Shown: one piece after another, positions 18,295-30,194 of the stretch | Numbering within the stretch: the first letter of the stretch is position 1 | Layout: each line of letters opens with the position of its first letter | Source of the DNA: Novosphingobium resinovorum | GTDB lineage: Bacteria > Pseudomonadota > Alphaproteobacteria > Sphingomonadales > Sphingomonadaceae | Reading direction: 5' to 3' | Assembly: GCF_001742225.1 (NCBI RefSeq) | Contig: NZ_CP017075.1 | Location: forward strand, 2,666,001-2,730,000 | Length of the DNA: 64,000 nt | Position numbers and translations under genes: made by a program | The notes under the pieces: model-generated | What the model saw: only the letters and a program-made list of their open reading frames with translations | What the model was told of the DNA's origin: nothing | The model's database searches: none

Positions 18295-20166
18295 TCACGC
18301 CATCAGCGTCTCGATCTCGTCAATCGTCGCCTTGAAGTCCGCCACCAGCCCGCGATACGGATCGGGCGCGGTCATATCGAGCCCGGCCTTCTTCAGGATA
18401 TCAACCGGATCGGCCGAACCGCCTGCGCGCAGCACGTCGAGGTAACGCTCGCGCTCCGCCTTGCCGCCGTTCAGGATCGAATGCGCGAACCACGTCCCCG
18501 CCGAGATCGAGGTGGCGTACTGGTAGACGTAGAACGTGCTGTAGAAGTGCGGGATATAGGCCCACTCGATCGCGTAGGGCGCGTCGATCACGAAGTTCGG
18601 GCCGTGATAGCGCGTCAGCAGGTCGAGATACACGCGCGTCAGACTCTCGCCCGACAGCCCCTCCCCGGCCTCCGCCATCTCGTGCATCTTCAGCTCGAAC
18701 TCGGCGAACATAGCCTGCCGGAAGAAGGTGCCGCGCATCCCTTCCAGCCGCATGCCGAGGTAGTAGATCTTCTCTTCCTTCGTCTTCGCCTGCCCCAGCA
18801 TGTACTCGGTCAGCAGCACCTCGTTGCAGGTGGAGGCGATCTCGGCGGTGAAGATCGGGTAGTCGGACAGCTCGTAGGGCTGCACCGAATCGGCCAGCAG
18901 CGAGTGCATCGCATGGCCCCATTCATGCGCGTAAGTGGACAGCCCCTCGTAGTTCTCGCCGAGGTTGAGCAGCAGGTATGGGTGCACACCGTAGGCCGAG
19001 CCGTTCATGTATGCGCCGGGGCGCTTGCCGGGACGCGGGAGCGGATCCATCCACTTCGCCGCCGTCGCCGCGCCGAGGCGCTTGACGTAGTCGGGGCCCA
19101 GCGGCTCGACGGCCTTCAGGGTGATGTTGCGCATGTCGGTCAGGGTGAACTTGCGCTCCATGCTGACCAACGGCGGGTAGATGTCGTAATAGTGCATGTC
19201 CGGCAGCTTCAGCATTTTGCGACGCAGCTCGAACGAGCGGTGAAGCTGCGGCAGACCGGCGTTCGTCTCGGCCACCAGCGTGCGGTAGACGCCCTCGGGC
19301 ACCGCTCCGGGCGCCAGCGCCATGGCAAGGCAGCTCTTGTAGCTGCGGGCGCGGGCCTCGAACACGTCGCCCTTGAGCTTGGCCGCCATCGCCGCGCCCA
19401 GCGAGCTTTCGAACTTGCCCATCTGACCAAAGAAGCCGTCCATCACTGTCTTGCGGTCCGCGCGATTAGGGGCATCACGGGTCAGCGTGTAGCCCTGCGC
19501 GTCGAGCGTCGTCTTGCGCCCGTCCGACAGCGCCACCTCGGGCCAGGGAATGTCGGAGGAGAACAACTGCTCGCGGATCGTCTGCGGGCCGGAGAGCGGC
19601 GAGGACACCGCCGCCAGCAGCGCCTCGCCTTTCGCATCGAGCGTATGCTCGGCGTCGCGCAGGGTCTTGCGCAGGCCGAAGGCGAAGCGGTTGGCAAGCG
19701 CCCTGTCGGCGGCGATGAAGCTCTCGACCTTGTCCTTGCCCAGCTTGAGCGTTTCAGGCGCCGTCCACGCGGTCGCCTCGCCGAAGGCGGCGTAGAGGTC
19801 CATGACCTGCGCGTTGCGCTCCTGGTTGGCGGAAACGCGCACGTCCTCGTCCGCCTTCAGCGAGGCGTAGACATAGACGCGGGCGAAGGTCTTCGAGACC
19901 TCGGAGATATCCTCCAGCGCCTTGAGCATGGATGGCGCGTCGGTGCCGAAGCTGTCCTTGTAGGCCGCAAGGCGCGGCAGCGCGGCGGCGACTTGCTTGC
20001 GCGCGGCATCCCAGGCGTCGAGGCCGGGATAGAGGTCGGTAAGGTCCCACTGCGCGGCGGCTGCATCGGCGGCATGGGCCGTGCCCGCCAGCATCGAGGG
20101 CAGCGCCGAGGCGAGAGGAAGCGCGGCGGCAAGGCCGATAGCGCCGCGACGGTCGGTTTCGATCAT
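18295..20166 (-). CDS. pepF: Oligoendopeptidase F-like M3 metallopeptidase with a Tat-like signal
   Basis: A 623-residue M3B-type zinc peptidase. The HEXXH site lies in AHEWGHAMHSL near residue 414, with the conserved downstream glutamate region (TAEIASTCNEVLL). The N-terminus, MIETDRRGAIGLAAALP followed by a hydrophobic stretch and AGTAHA, looks like a twin-arginine signal with a cleavage site, although the motif lacks the usual Phe after RR. Most oligoendopeptidases F are cytoplasmic, so this copy is probably exported and degrades peptides in the periplasm. It is a monocistronic-looking gene, with a palindromic repeat between it and metK. Confidence 0.85.
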   Translation of the reverse strand: MIETDRRGAIGLAAALPLASALPSMLAGTAHAADAAAAQWDLTDLYPGLDAWDAARKQVAAALPRLAAYKDSFGTDAPSMLKALEDISEVSKTFARVYVYASLKADEDVRVSANQERNAQVMDLYAAFGEATAWTAPETLKLGKDKVESFIAADRALANRFAFGLRKTLRDAEHTLDAKGEALLAAVSSPLSGPQTIREQLFSSDIPWPEVALSDGRKTTLDAQGYTLTRDAPNRADRKTVMDGFFGQMGKFESSLGAAMAAKLKGDVFEARARSYKSCLAMALAPGAVPEGVYRTLVAETNAGLPQLHRSFELRRKMLKLPDMHYYDIYPPLVSMERKFTLTDMRNITLKAVEPLGPDYVKRLGAATAAKWMDPLPRPGKRPGAYMNGSAYGVHPYLLLNLGENYEGLSTYAHEWGHAMHSLLADSVQPYELSDYPIFTAEIASTCNEVLLTEYMLGQAKTKEEKIYYLGMRLEGMRGTFFRQAMFAEFELKMHEMAEAGEGLSGESLTRVYLDLLTRYHGPNFVIDAPYAIEWAYIPHFYSTFYVYQYATSISAGTWFAHSILNGGKAERERYLDVLRAGGSADPVDILKKAGLDMTAPDPYRGLVADFKATIDEIETLMA

Positions 20167-20320
20167 GGATGTGTCCCTTGCATCCCTGCGCCCGGAAAAG
20201 CGCGTGGGGTCGATCGGCCGAAGCTATCGCCTTGGCGTATCGTTGCAAGAGAAACGCCGACGCCGATCGAACGGCATCGGCGGTTGGTCGAAGGGGCCGT
20301 ATGACCACTTCTTCTTCCTC

Positions 20321-20407
20321 CGTCATCCCCGCGAAGGCAGGGACCCATCTGATGATCGTGCAACACGAAAATTCAGGAGATGGGTCCCTGCCTTCGCGGG
20401 AATGACT
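20321..20407. repeat. Palindromic intergenic repeat, CGTCAT-CCCGCGAAGG family, copy 1
   Basis: Two arms, beginning CGTCATCCCCGCGAAGGC and ending GCCTTCGCGGGAATGAC, are nearly perfect inverted copies of about 30 nt separated by 27 nt. The spacer includes GCAACAC and TTCAGGAG, which recur in the copy at 50102-50188. It lies between the start of the peptidase gene and the end of metK and could act as a transcription terminator for metK or as a REP-type element. Confidence 0.8.
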
Positions 20408-20450
20408 GGAAGAATATGGGGCACCGCACGAGAATGCGGCACCCTCCAGA

Positions 20451-21665
<1,215 letters not shown>

Positions 21666-21709
21666 GTGATCCCTTGGGATATAAAGGAAGCTTTATGTGA
21701 GTGCGCGGT
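21666..21709 (-). promoter_or_regulatory. Structured metK leader, candidate SAM-responsive element
   Basis: On the metK strand the leader contains CTCACATAAAGCTTCCTTTA and then ATCCCAAGGGAT directly before the ATG. Two structures exclude each other. In one, AUAAAG pairs with CUUUAU around a CUUC loop, and AUCCC pairs with the Shine-Dalgarno GGGAU. In the other, UUCCUU of the first hairpin can pair with the Shine-Dalgarno AAGGGA as an H-type pseudoknot. The CACA...GCUUCC block and the pseudoknot with the ribosome binding site recall the SAM/SAH riboswitch seen upstream of metK in Rhodobacterales, but the outer stem of that class is not evident. Confidence 0.35.
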
Positions 21710-23359
21710 CTAGACCCGACGGCGCCCGAGTGCAACCACGCAAAGCGCAACCGCCATCAGCAGTGCGGCAAGCGCGAGCGGAAGAACGTTGCCCAGCCGG
21801 GCAAAGAGCGTCGGCTCATGGGCCTGCGGGATCAGCCCGTCGAGACGACCCGCCTGGTGGCGCGGCACAAAGGCTCGCACGATCCCGTCGGCATCGATCA
21901 CCGCACTGATTCCCGTAGTGGTCGAGCGCAGCACCGGCAGCCCCTCCTCGATCGCGCGCAGCCTCGCCTGCGCGAGATGCTGGGGCGGTCCCCAGGCGCC
22001 GAACCAGCCGTCGTTCGAGGGGTTGAAGATGTAGTCGGGCCGGTTGGCAGGATCGACGACCTCGCCGCTGAAGACGATCTCGTAGCAGATCTGGATTCCG
22101 GCCTTGCCATAGGCGCCGAAGTCGACGGTGCGCGGCCCCGGTCCCGGCAGGAAGTCGAGTTGCCCCGCGACCAGACGGCTGAGCCCGATCGGCCCGAGCA
22201 GAGAGCGCATCGGCAGATACTCGCCAAAAGGCACGAGGTGGGCCTTGGAATAACCTGCCAGGATCGCCCCGTTTCCATCGATCGCGGTCACCGAATTGCG
22301 CGCCGCCTTCTCCTCCTCGCCCTCCATGACGAGATCGACGGCGCCGGTCATCAGCAGTCCGTAAGGCCCGACGACACGGCCGAGGCGGCGTCGGGCGATC
22401 TCCGGATCACCGGCATACGTATAGATGCGGTAGAGATAGCTCGGATAGCCGTCGCGCAGGAAATCGCCGAGCCCGGATTCGGGCCAGAACACCGCCCGCC
22501 GGTCCCCCGGCGCGCGCGGCAGCGACAGCAACGCGAGGCGCTGGAAATTGCGTTCGAAATAGCGCGGGTCGTCGATGAACTCCTGCCGGATGTCGGGCTG
22601 GACCAGCGTGTAGCGCACAGGGCCGGGCTGCGGAGCCGGAGGGGGCGCATGCATGGCGAAACCAAGCCCGCCCGCCAGCACCGCGACGGCGGTGGGCGCA
22701 AGCACCTTGCCGGAGGGCAGCCGGGCCATGATGCCGGGTACGCCGGACAGCAGCACCAGCACGCCTGAGAGGCCATACGTCCCGATCCACGGCGCCAGAA
22801 TACCGAGCCCCCGGCTCTCGAACCCGCCCAGCAGCGCGATACCCAGCGGGTTCCAAGCAAAGCCGGTGAACAGCCACGCGCGGATCCACTCCGTCACGAT
22901 CCAGGTTGCGGCGAAAGCGATAGCGAACGCGGCGAAACCGCGCGAACCTTCGCGGCGGTCAGGCCGTGCCACCAGCCAGGCAGCCAGCACCGCCACCGCC
23001 GGGAAAAGGGCGAGGTAGAGCGCCAGCAGTACCACGGCGATCATCCCCAGCCATGCGGGCATGTTCGCCTGATAAGTGAAGGCGGTCGCGATCCAGTTGT
23101 TGCCGAGGGAGAAGTGGCCGAGCCCGAAGCACCAGCCGAGCAGGAAGACCTGCCGCCCCGTCCTTGCCCGAACCACCAGTTCGAGCAGCCAGGCGACGGC
23201 GATCAGGGTCAGCGGCCAGAGCGCAAGGGGCTGGAAGCCGCAGGCCGCGAGGACGCCGGCGGCCATGGCCGCCAGCGCGCGCCCACCCGGCCGCGGGGGC
23301 ACGGCCAGGGCAAGGGTTCTGAGGAAGGGCGAAGCGTACCGGTCGGACTGCATCGCCAT
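21710..23359 (-). CDS. lnt: Apolipoprotein N-acyltransferase
   Basis: A 549-residue inner-membrane enzyme that adds the third acyl chain to lipoproteins. About six hydrophobic segments occupy residues 30-220. The nitrilase-like periplasmic domain follows with the expected triad context: FWPESGLGDF (Glu), YSKAHLVPFGEYLP (Lys) and IQICYEIVF (Cys nucleophile). Two in-frame ATGs lie at the start (23359 and 23353); neither has a strong ribosome binding site. It is directly upstream of metK and possibly cotranscribed with it. Confidence 0.95.
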   Translation of the reverse strand: MAMQSDRYASPFLRTLALAVPPRPGGRALAAMAAGVLAACGFQPLALWPLTLIAVAWLLELVVRARTGRQVFLLGWCFGLGHFSLGNNWIATAFTYQANMPAWLGMIAVVLLALYLALFPAVAVLAAWLVARPDRREGSRGFAAFAIAFAATWIVTEWIRAWLFTGFAWNPLGIALLGGFESRGLGILAPWIGTYGLSGVLVLLSGVPGIMARLPSGKVLAPTAVAVLAGGLGFAMHAPPPAPQPGPVRYTLVQPDIRQEFIDDPRYFERNFQRLALLSLPRAPGDRRAVFWPESGLGDFLRDGYPSYLYRIYTYAGDPEIARRRLGRVVGPYGLLMTGAVDLVMEGEEEKAARNSVTAIDGNGAILAGYSKAHLVPFGEYLPMRSLLGPIGLSRLVAGQLDFLPGPGPRTVDFGAYGKAGIQICYEIVFSGEVVDPANRPDYIFNPSNDGWFGAWGPPQHLAQARLRAIEEGLPVLRSTTTGISAVIDADGIVRAFVPRHQAGRLDGLIPQAHEPTLFARLGNVLPLALAALLMAVALCVVALGRRRV

Positions 23360-23432
23360 GGGCTTGTAAGCCCGGCCCGGCGCGACGCAAGGGACCAGTT
23401 ACGGTCCCGTGCACGCGCGCCGGGAAGGAGGG

Positions 23433-24284
23433 TCAGCCCTCGACGGCCTCGGGAGCGGCCTCATCACCCGCGGCAGCCTTGCGGGTGCGGCGGCGGCGCG
23501 GCTTTTCCTCGGCGGCAGGCTCGGCCTCGGGAGCCGGAGCAACGGCTTCGGCGGCGGGCTTGGGCGTGCGCTTGCGGGCCGGCTTGGCCGAGATCGCGGG
23601 CGGAAGCATCGCGGCGTCGAAGCCGGCAGGCTCTTCCTGAGCGACGGGGGCCGGAGCCTGCTCCGCCTCGCCCCGGGGCTCTTCGCCTTCGTCCCGGCGC
23701 GGGCCGCGCGGCTTGCGCTGCTTCAGGCCGCGCGAGGCGCGATTGTCGCGCACGAAGGGATTTTCGGGCGGCTCGTAAGGGTTGGCCGACGCATCGCCAG
23801 CGTCCGCGACCGGCTCGGCCGCATCCTCGACGGCAGCGGCAGCGGGCTCCGGAGCACGCTGTTCATGCCGGGGCTCGTACTGGCGCTGCTCGTACTGGCG
23901 CGGTTCACGCTCGGGGCGCGGAGCGCGTTCGACGGGAGCCGACGGCGCTTCGCCGTAGGGATCGTCGTACGAACCGTAATCGTCGCCGTAATCGTTCTGG
24001 CGATGATCGTCGCGGCGCGGCTGATTCGGCTGGCGAGCGTCTTCCTGGCGCTGCTTCTGGTCGGCGATGACGCGGAAGTAGTGATCCGCGAACTGGAGGT
24101 AATATTCCTCCGTCACGCGGTCGCCATTGAGGTGGGCGTCGTGCGCCATCTTCCGATACTTTTCCAGAAGCTGCGGCGCATTGCCACGTGCCCTGCTGTC
24201 GATCCGGTTGGTCTGCTGGCCGCCCTGCTGGCGGTTGTTACCGCGGCCGCGCCGACGGTTGTTACCACGATTGTTGTTATTCAA
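23433..24284 (-). CDS. DUF4167-domain protein
   Basis: About 283 residues, starting at a TTG at 24284 with AGGAAAG nine bases upstream. Homologues normally begin with an Asn-rich stretch like the NNNNRGNNRRRGRG seen immediately after this TTG, which supports it over an ATG at 24344. The conserved DUF4167 core, LLEKYRKMAHDAHLNGD and YYLQFADHYFRV, occupies about residues 40-80. The rest is low-complexity: Pro/Arg/Glu-rich, then Ala/Lys-rich. The Arg/Asn-rich head suggests nucleic-acid or RNA binding. The family is widespread in alphaproteobacteria but uncharacterised. A 253-bp gap separates it from prmC. Confidence 0.85.
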   Translation of the reverse strand: MNNNNRGNNRRRGRGNNRQQGGQQTNRIDSRARGNAPQLLEKYRKMAHDAHLNGDRVTEEYYLQFADHYFRVIADQKQRQEDARQPNQPRRDDHRQNDYGDDYGSYDDPYGEAPSAPVERAPRPEREPRQYEQRQYEPRHEQRAPEPAAAAVEDAAEPVADAGDASANPYEPPENPFVRDNRASRGLKQRKPRGPRRDEGEEPRGEAEQAPAPVAQEEPAGFDAAMLPPAISAKPARKRTPKPAAEAVAPAPEAEPAAEEKPRRRRTRKAAAGDEAAPEAVEG

Positions 24285-24537
24285 GGGATGACTTTCCTCA
24301 AAACCCCGGGCTTTAAAACCCTGGCACGCTCCGGTCCCGATCAACCGGACTGCCGTACGTCACATGATCCCGACCGGCCCCCCGGCCGCCGCGATTTTCC
24401 CCATCTGCCCTGTCGGTTGCGTTGACGCCGCCGACCGCTTGCAAATGCTGGAGGCGAACCGGGTATGGGAAATCATCGTCCATCGGCCGGTTCGCGGTAA
24501 TCATTAGGGATTGTAGAGGACGATTCCAAGCGGAAAC

Positions 24538-25384
24538 TTACGCCCCAAGTACGTTTGTCCCCGAAAACGCGACGACCCGGTCGCGCCCGCCCAAATCGCG
24601 ATGAACCCGGGACGACAGCCCGGCAGCCGCGCCGATCGCCGCCACGGCGTCGGCCTGCCGCCAGCCGATCTCGACCATCGCCACACCGCCTGGGGCCATG
24701 AGGCCGGGAAGCTGGGGCACGAGGACGCGGTAGTCGTCCAGTCCCTCGGGCCCCGAGAACAGCGCGCCCGCAGGCTCGAAGGCCCGGACCGAAGTGTCGA
24801 GTTCGGCTGCATCCTCGACGTAAGGCGGGTTGGTGAGGATCAGGTCGAAGCGGCCGAGATCGGCCGACCAGCCGGCCTTTGTCCAGTCGGCCACCAGCAG
24901 CCGGGCGGCCGGAGCATGGCGATCGGCATTCGTCTGCGCGACCGCCAGCGTCTCGGCCGAGCGGTCGATGGCGACGCCTTGCGCCTCCGGCCATACCGAC
25001 AGCGCCACCAGCAGCAGCGCGCCGGTTCCGGTGCCGAGATCGAGGATGCGGGCGGGCGGGCGGGCGGCCAAAGCCTCGCGGGCGGCCTCGATCAGTGTCT
25101 CGGTATCGCCGCGCGGGATCAGCGTCGCCGGGGTGACCGCGAGTTCGAGGCCGTAGAACTCGGCCGTGCCGGTGATGTAGGCGACGGGCTCATGCGCGGC
25201 GCGCCGCTCGACCAGCGCGGCGAAGCCCTCCGGCGCCGGATCGCGCATGCGGCCGAGCAAAAGCTGCGAACGGGTGACGCCCAGCGCATGGGCCATCAGG
25301 ACTTCGGCGTCGAGGCGGGCAGTATCGCTGGTTTCCGAAAGGCGTGAAGCCGCATCGCGGATGGCTTCGACTACGGTAGTGCCG

Positions 25385-25392
<8 letters not shown>
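24538..25392 (-). CDS. prmC: Release factor glutamine methyltransferase
   Basis: A 284-residue SAM-dependent methyltransferase that methylates the GGQ glutamine of release factors. The SAM-binding [13 protein letters not shown] and the catalytic TNPPYVED motif are intact. The start codon overlaps the end of prfA by 8 bp, so it is translationally coupled with its own substrate's gene. The hisS-prfA-prmC order supports cotranscription. Confidence 0.95.
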
Positions 25393-26455
<1,063 letters not shown>

Positions 26456-26493
26456 CAGCGTGCGCCTTCCGGGGCTTCGAGACGCTGCGCCTG

Positions 26494-26568
26494 CCCCTTC
26501 GACAAGCTCAGGGTGAGCGGAGTTAGCGTAAAACTCCAACCCCGCTCAGGCTGAGCATGTCGAAGCCC
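26494..26568. repeat. Inverted repeat, CTTCGACAAGCTCAG family, copy 1
   Basis: The arms CCCCTTCGACAAGCTCAGGG...GAGCGG and CCGCTCAGGCTGAGC...GTCGAAG face each other across about 21 nt. A second copy lies at 30881-30954. This type of GC-rich dyad is common in sphingomonad and other proteobacterial intergenic DNA. Here it lies between hisS and prfA and could modulate transcription or mRNA stability between them. Confidence 0.8.
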
Positions 26569-26594
26569 TCCGCCAAGTTGTGGCCATGCTCCCA

Positions 26595-27839
26595 TCACGG
26601 CTGGATGGTCACCAGCACCTGCTCCACGGCCAGCCGCGCCGGGGTGGTTTCACCCGCGCGCAAGTTGGCGGTGGGCACGCCGTCCTTGACCACGAACGAG
26701 ACGATCGCCTTCGCGTTCGACTTCACCGCCTTGTCGAAGCGCTTGCGCGGGCTTCCCGTGGCGATGATCTCGGCATCGATTCCCTGGTGGCGCAGCGCGG
26801 TCAGCGTCTTGAGCGCGAAGTGCAGCGCCGCATCGTCCTCGACCGCGAGCATCGCCGTCAGCGGCGCTTCGGTGGTCTGGCCCGCATCGGCCACCAGCAT
26901 CGCAAGGCGCTCGATCCCCGCTGCCCAGCCGACCGCCGGGGTCTCGGGACCGCCGAGCGCGGCCATCAGGCCATCGTAGCGACCACCGCCCAGCACGGTC
27001 CCTTGCGCACCCAGCCGGTCGGTCACGAACTCGAAGGCGGTGTGACGGTAATAATCCAGCCCGCGCACCAGCGCCTCGGCGCGAGTCCAGGCGACGCCCG
27101 CCGCATCGAGGCCCGACGTCACCGCGCCGAAGAAGTCCTGCGCCTCGGCCGAGAGGAAGTCGTCGATCTTGGGCGCATCGGCGGTGAAGGGCTTGTCGCG
27201 CGGGTCCTTGGAATCGAGGATGCGCAGCGGGTTGCGCTCGAGGCGGTCTTGCGAATCCTCGGACAATACATCCTTGTGGCCGCGGAAGTATTCGACCAGC
27301 GCCGCGCGCCATGCCTCGCGGCTCTCGCCGTCGCCCAGCGTGTTGAGCTGCAGAGTCACGCCGTCCGCGATGCCCAGTTCCTTGAGCAGCTGGTCGGCCA
27401 TGACGAGGAGTTCCACGTCGGCCATCGGCTCGGCCGCGCCGATCACTTCGGCGTCGATCTGGTGGAACTGGCGATAACGGCCCTTCTGCGGGCGCTCGTA
27501 ACGGAACAGCGGCCCGTGCGTCGCGACCTTGAGCGGCGCGAACTGCTTCCAGCCGTCGGTCAGGTAGGCGCGGGCGATGCCGGCAGTGAATTCGGGGCGC
27601 AGCGTCAGCGATTCGCCGCCGCGATCCTCGAACGAATACATCTCCTTGGAGACCACGTCGGTCGTCTCGCCGAGCGAGCGCGAGAACACGGCGGTCTTCT
27701 CGAACACCGGCATTTCCACGCGGCGGAAGCGGTAGAGCTTGCGCACGAGCTCGAAGGTCTCGACGACGTGGGCGAAAGCCTCGGCATCGGCGCCGAAGAT
27801 GTCCTGGGTTCCGCGAATGGCCTGTGGTGTGGTGTTCAT
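26595..27839 (-). CDS. hisS: Histidyl-tRNA synthetase
   Basis: A 414-residue class II aminoacyl-tRNA synthetase. It begins with [15 protein letters not shown] as typical HisRS do. Motif 2 includes [20 protein letters not shown], and the HisRS-specific [22 protein letters not shown] block appears as [17 protein letters not shown]. The C-terminal anticodon-binding domain is present. The start at 27839 was chosen because the upstream extension lacks conservation. It is divergent from the M61 peptidase gene, with 116 bp between them. Confidence 0.95.
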   Translation of the reverse strand: MNTTPQAIRGTQDIFGADAEAFAHVVETFELVRKLYRFRRVEMPVFEKTAVFSRSLGETTDVVSKEMYSFEDRGGESLTLRPEFTAGIARAYLTDGWKQFAPLKVATHGPLFRYERPQKGRYRQFHQIDAEVIGAAEPMADVELLVMADQLLKELGIADGVTLQLNTLGDGESREAWRAALVEYFRGHKDVLSEDSQDRLERNPLRILDSKDPRDKPFTADAPKIDDFLSAEAQDFFGAVTSGLDAAGVAWTRAEALVRGLDYYRHTAFEFVTDRLGAQGTVLGGGRYDGLMAALGGPETPAVGWAAGIERLAMLVADAGQTTEAPLTAMLAVEDDAALHFALKTLTALRHQGIDAEIIATGSPRKRFDKAVKSNAKAIVSFVVKDGVPTANLRAGETTPARLAVEQVLVTIQP

Positions 27840-27955
27840 GACGCGCGCGTCTAGCCGCAATGGCGCACTTCGTGAAGTGGCCCCGCCATTTTGAGAGGCC
27901 AAAACGACGGCATCAATGGTTGCCAAATGCGGCAACAAGCGCAAAGACCTGCGCA

Positions 27956-29908
27956 ATGAAGAATCTGCTCAAGGGCGCGACCCTCCTCACCTCCCTGCTG
28001 CTGTCGACTTCCGTTTTCGCGCAGGATGCCAACCGCTCCACCCCGATGGCCCCGCCGCTTCCGCCGGAAATGCCCGCCGCGAAGGACGTGCCTTATGCCG
28101 GCACCATCGGCCTGAACATCGACGCGAGTGACATTTCGCGCGGCGTCTACCGCGTCACCCAGACGATCCCGGTCGCACCCGGCGCGCGCGATCTGATCCT
28201 GCTGCAGGCGGGCTGGCTGCCGGGCAACCACTCGGAGACCGGACCTTACGGCCTCCTCGCCGACATTCACTTCTATGCGGACGGCCCCAATGGCACTCGG
28301 GAAATCGCCTGGGTGCGTGACACCGTCGCGGTCAACGCCTTCCACCTCGCGCTGCCCGAGGGGACGAAGACCGTCACCGCGAAGTTCGTCCACACCTCGC
28401 CGCTGCAGACCAGTGAGGGGCGGATCACGATGACGCAGGAGATGCTCAACCTCCAGTGGGAGAAGATGAGCCTCTACCCGGCGGGCTACTACACGCGCGG
28501 CATCCCGTACAAGCCGACGGTCACCTTCCCCCGGGGCTGGCAGGTGTTCACCGCGCTCGACGGCTTCCAGCGGACCGGCGACACCGTCACCTGGAACACC
28601 ATCGACTTCGAGCGCCTCGTCGATTCGCCGATCTTCGCCGGCATCCATTCGCAGCGCTGGGACCTGGGCCAGAACGTCTTCATGGACGTCGTCGCCGACG
28701 AGCCGGACCTCCTCGCGATCAAGCCCGAGAACCTGCAGACTTACCGCAACCTCGTGAAGGAGGCGACGACCACCTTCGGCTCGAAGCACTTCGACCATTA
28801 CGACTTCCTGCTCGCCCTCACCGACCGCATGGGCGGCATCGGGCTGGAGCATCACCGGTCCAGCGAGAACCAGCAGGAGCCCAAGTCGTGGACCGACTGG
28901 GCCGGGATGGACTGGGACCGCAACGTTATCGCGCATGAATTCGTGCACAGCTGGAACGGCAAGTTCCGCCGCGGCGCCGATGCCTGGACGCCGGACTACC
29001 AGCAGCCGATGCAGAACACGATGCTGTGGGTCTACGAGGGTCAGACCCAGTTCTGGGGCTATGTGCTGGCCGCCCGCTCGGGCGTGCAGTCGCGCGACAT
29101 GGTCATGGCGATGTTCGCCACCGCTGCGGGCAAATATGCCGAGGGCACTCCCGGCCGGTCGTGGCGCTCGGTCGAGGACACCGTCAACGCGCCGCAGCTG
29201 ATGCGCCGCCGCCCGCTGCCCTACACCTCGCTCACCCGCTCGGAAGACTACTACGTCGAGGGCGCGCTGACCTGGCTCGAGGCCGACCAGATCATCCGCA
29301 AGGGCACGGGCGGCGCCAAGGGGCTCGACGATTTCGCCAGGGCCTTCTTTGGCGTGCGCGATGGCGACTGGGGCGAAGTGACCTACGACTTCGACGAAGT
29401 CGTCAAGGTGCTGAACGGCGTCTACGCCTACGACTGGGCCGGCTTCCTGCGCACGCGCCTCTACGACACCAACCAGCCCGCACCGCTGAACGGCGTGCAG
29501 ATGGCCGGCTACAAGCTGGTGTGGAAGGACAAGCCCAACGCCTACGAAAAGGGCATCGCCGAGGAGCGCAAGACGCTCGACCTCACCTACTCGCTCGGCG
29601 TGACGCTGAACAAGGACGGCGACGTCACCGCGACCTTGTGGGACGGCCCGGCCTACAACGCGGGCATCGTCAATGCGACGAAGATCGTCGCCGTGGGCGG
29701 CCGCGCCTATTCCTCCGACGTGATGAAGGACGCGATCACCGCCGCCAAGACCGCCAAGGCGCCGATCAGCCTGCTGATCAAGCGCGGCGAGCGATATCAG
29801 ACGGTGGCGATCGACTACCACGGCGGCCTGCGCCACCCCTGGCTGGAGAGCACCACACCGGGCAAGGTCAACGGCTTCGACAAGCTGCTGACCGCGCGCG
29901 CCAAGTAA
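27956..29908 (+). CDS. M61 family metallopeptidase (glycyl aminopeptidase-like), exported
   Basis: A 650-residue protein starting with a Sec signal peptide, [19 protein letters not shown], with a cleavage site near VFAQ. The zinc site HEXXH lies in [15 protein letters not shown] (about residues 327-341), followed by the conserved [11 protein letters not shown] helix. The C-terminal 100 residues look like the PDZ domain usual for M61. It likely trims Gly/Ala N-termini of peptides in the periplasm. An upstream ATG (27860) would add a poorly conserved stretch and is rejected. Confidence 0.9.
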   Translation: MKNLLKGATLLTSLLLSTSVFAQDANRSTPMAPPLPPEMPAAKDVPYAGTIGLNIDASDISRGVYRVTQTIPVAPGARDLILLQAGWLPGNHSETGPYGLLADIHFYADGPNGTREIAWVRDTVAVNAFHLALPEGTKTVTAKFVHTSPLQTSEGRITMTQEMLNLQWEKMSLYPAGYYTRGIPYKPTVTFPRGWQVFTALDGFQRTGDTVTWNTIDFERLVDSPIFAGIHSQRWDLGQNVFMDVVADEPDLLAIKPENLQTYRNLVKEATTTFGSKHFDHYDFLLALTDRMGGIGLEHHRSSENQQEPKSWTDWAGMDWDRNVIAHEFVHSWNGKFRRGADAWTPDYQQPMQNTMLWVYEGQTQFWGYVLAARSGVQSRDMVMAMFATAAGKYAEGTPGRSWRSVEDTVNAPQLMRRRPLPYTSLTRSEDYYVEGALTWLEADQIIRKGTGGAKGLDDFARAFFGVRDGDWGEVTYDFDEVVKVLNGVYAYDWAGFLRTRLYDTNQPAPLNGVQMAGYKLVWKDKPNAYEKGIAEERKTLDLTYSLGVTLNKDGDVTATLWDGPAYNAGIVNATKIVAVGGRAYSSDVMKDAITAAKTAKAPISLLIKRGERYQTVAIDYHGGLRHPWLESTTPGKVNGFDKLLTARAK

Positions 29909-29918
29909 CGGGCATTTG

Positions 29919-30050
29919 GAAATCCGCTGAAGCGGATTTCGCGGCACCGGCCCTCTCCCCCACCCGACCACCCAACGATAGTACCCTATGGGTGGTCGGG
30001 TGGGGGAGAGGGCCGGTGCCGCTCCGAAAATGCCCGCCCGGGCATTTTCG
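29919..30050 (+). repeat. Tripartite stem-loop element, copy 1
   Basis: Three adjacent hairpins. The first is GAAATCCGCT-GA-AGCGGATTTC (29919-29940). The second is a perfect 34-bp stem (29941-29974 with 29989-30022) closing the 14-nt loop ACGATAGTACCCTA. The third is CGAAAATGCCCG-CC-CGGGCATTTTCG (30025-30050). The same loop occurs at 39974-39987 and, inverted, at 41707-41720. It lies just after the M61 gene and could terminate its transcript, but no U-run follows the central stem. Confidence 0.9.
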
Positions 30051-30194
30051 AACAGACTCTTACCTCCGTATTCGCGCAATCATCGCAGTATCGTCCGAAA
30101 TGGCTGTTGCGACGCAATAAACGCGACGCTAAGCCCGCGCCCAACGTGTGGCCCGCCACGCAGACGAACAGTGCGAAAATAAAGAAGGACCATT

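Noticed and set aside
18229..20304. A 691-codon plus-strand frame opposite the oligoendopeptidase gene
   Set aside because: A GC-content artefact; the opposite strand has the HEXXH peptidase.
27851..30079. A 742-codon open frame on the minus strand opposite the M61 gene
   Set aside because: It mirrors the M61 gene in a GC-rich sequence, lacks any recognisable motif, and runs through the palindromic repeat.
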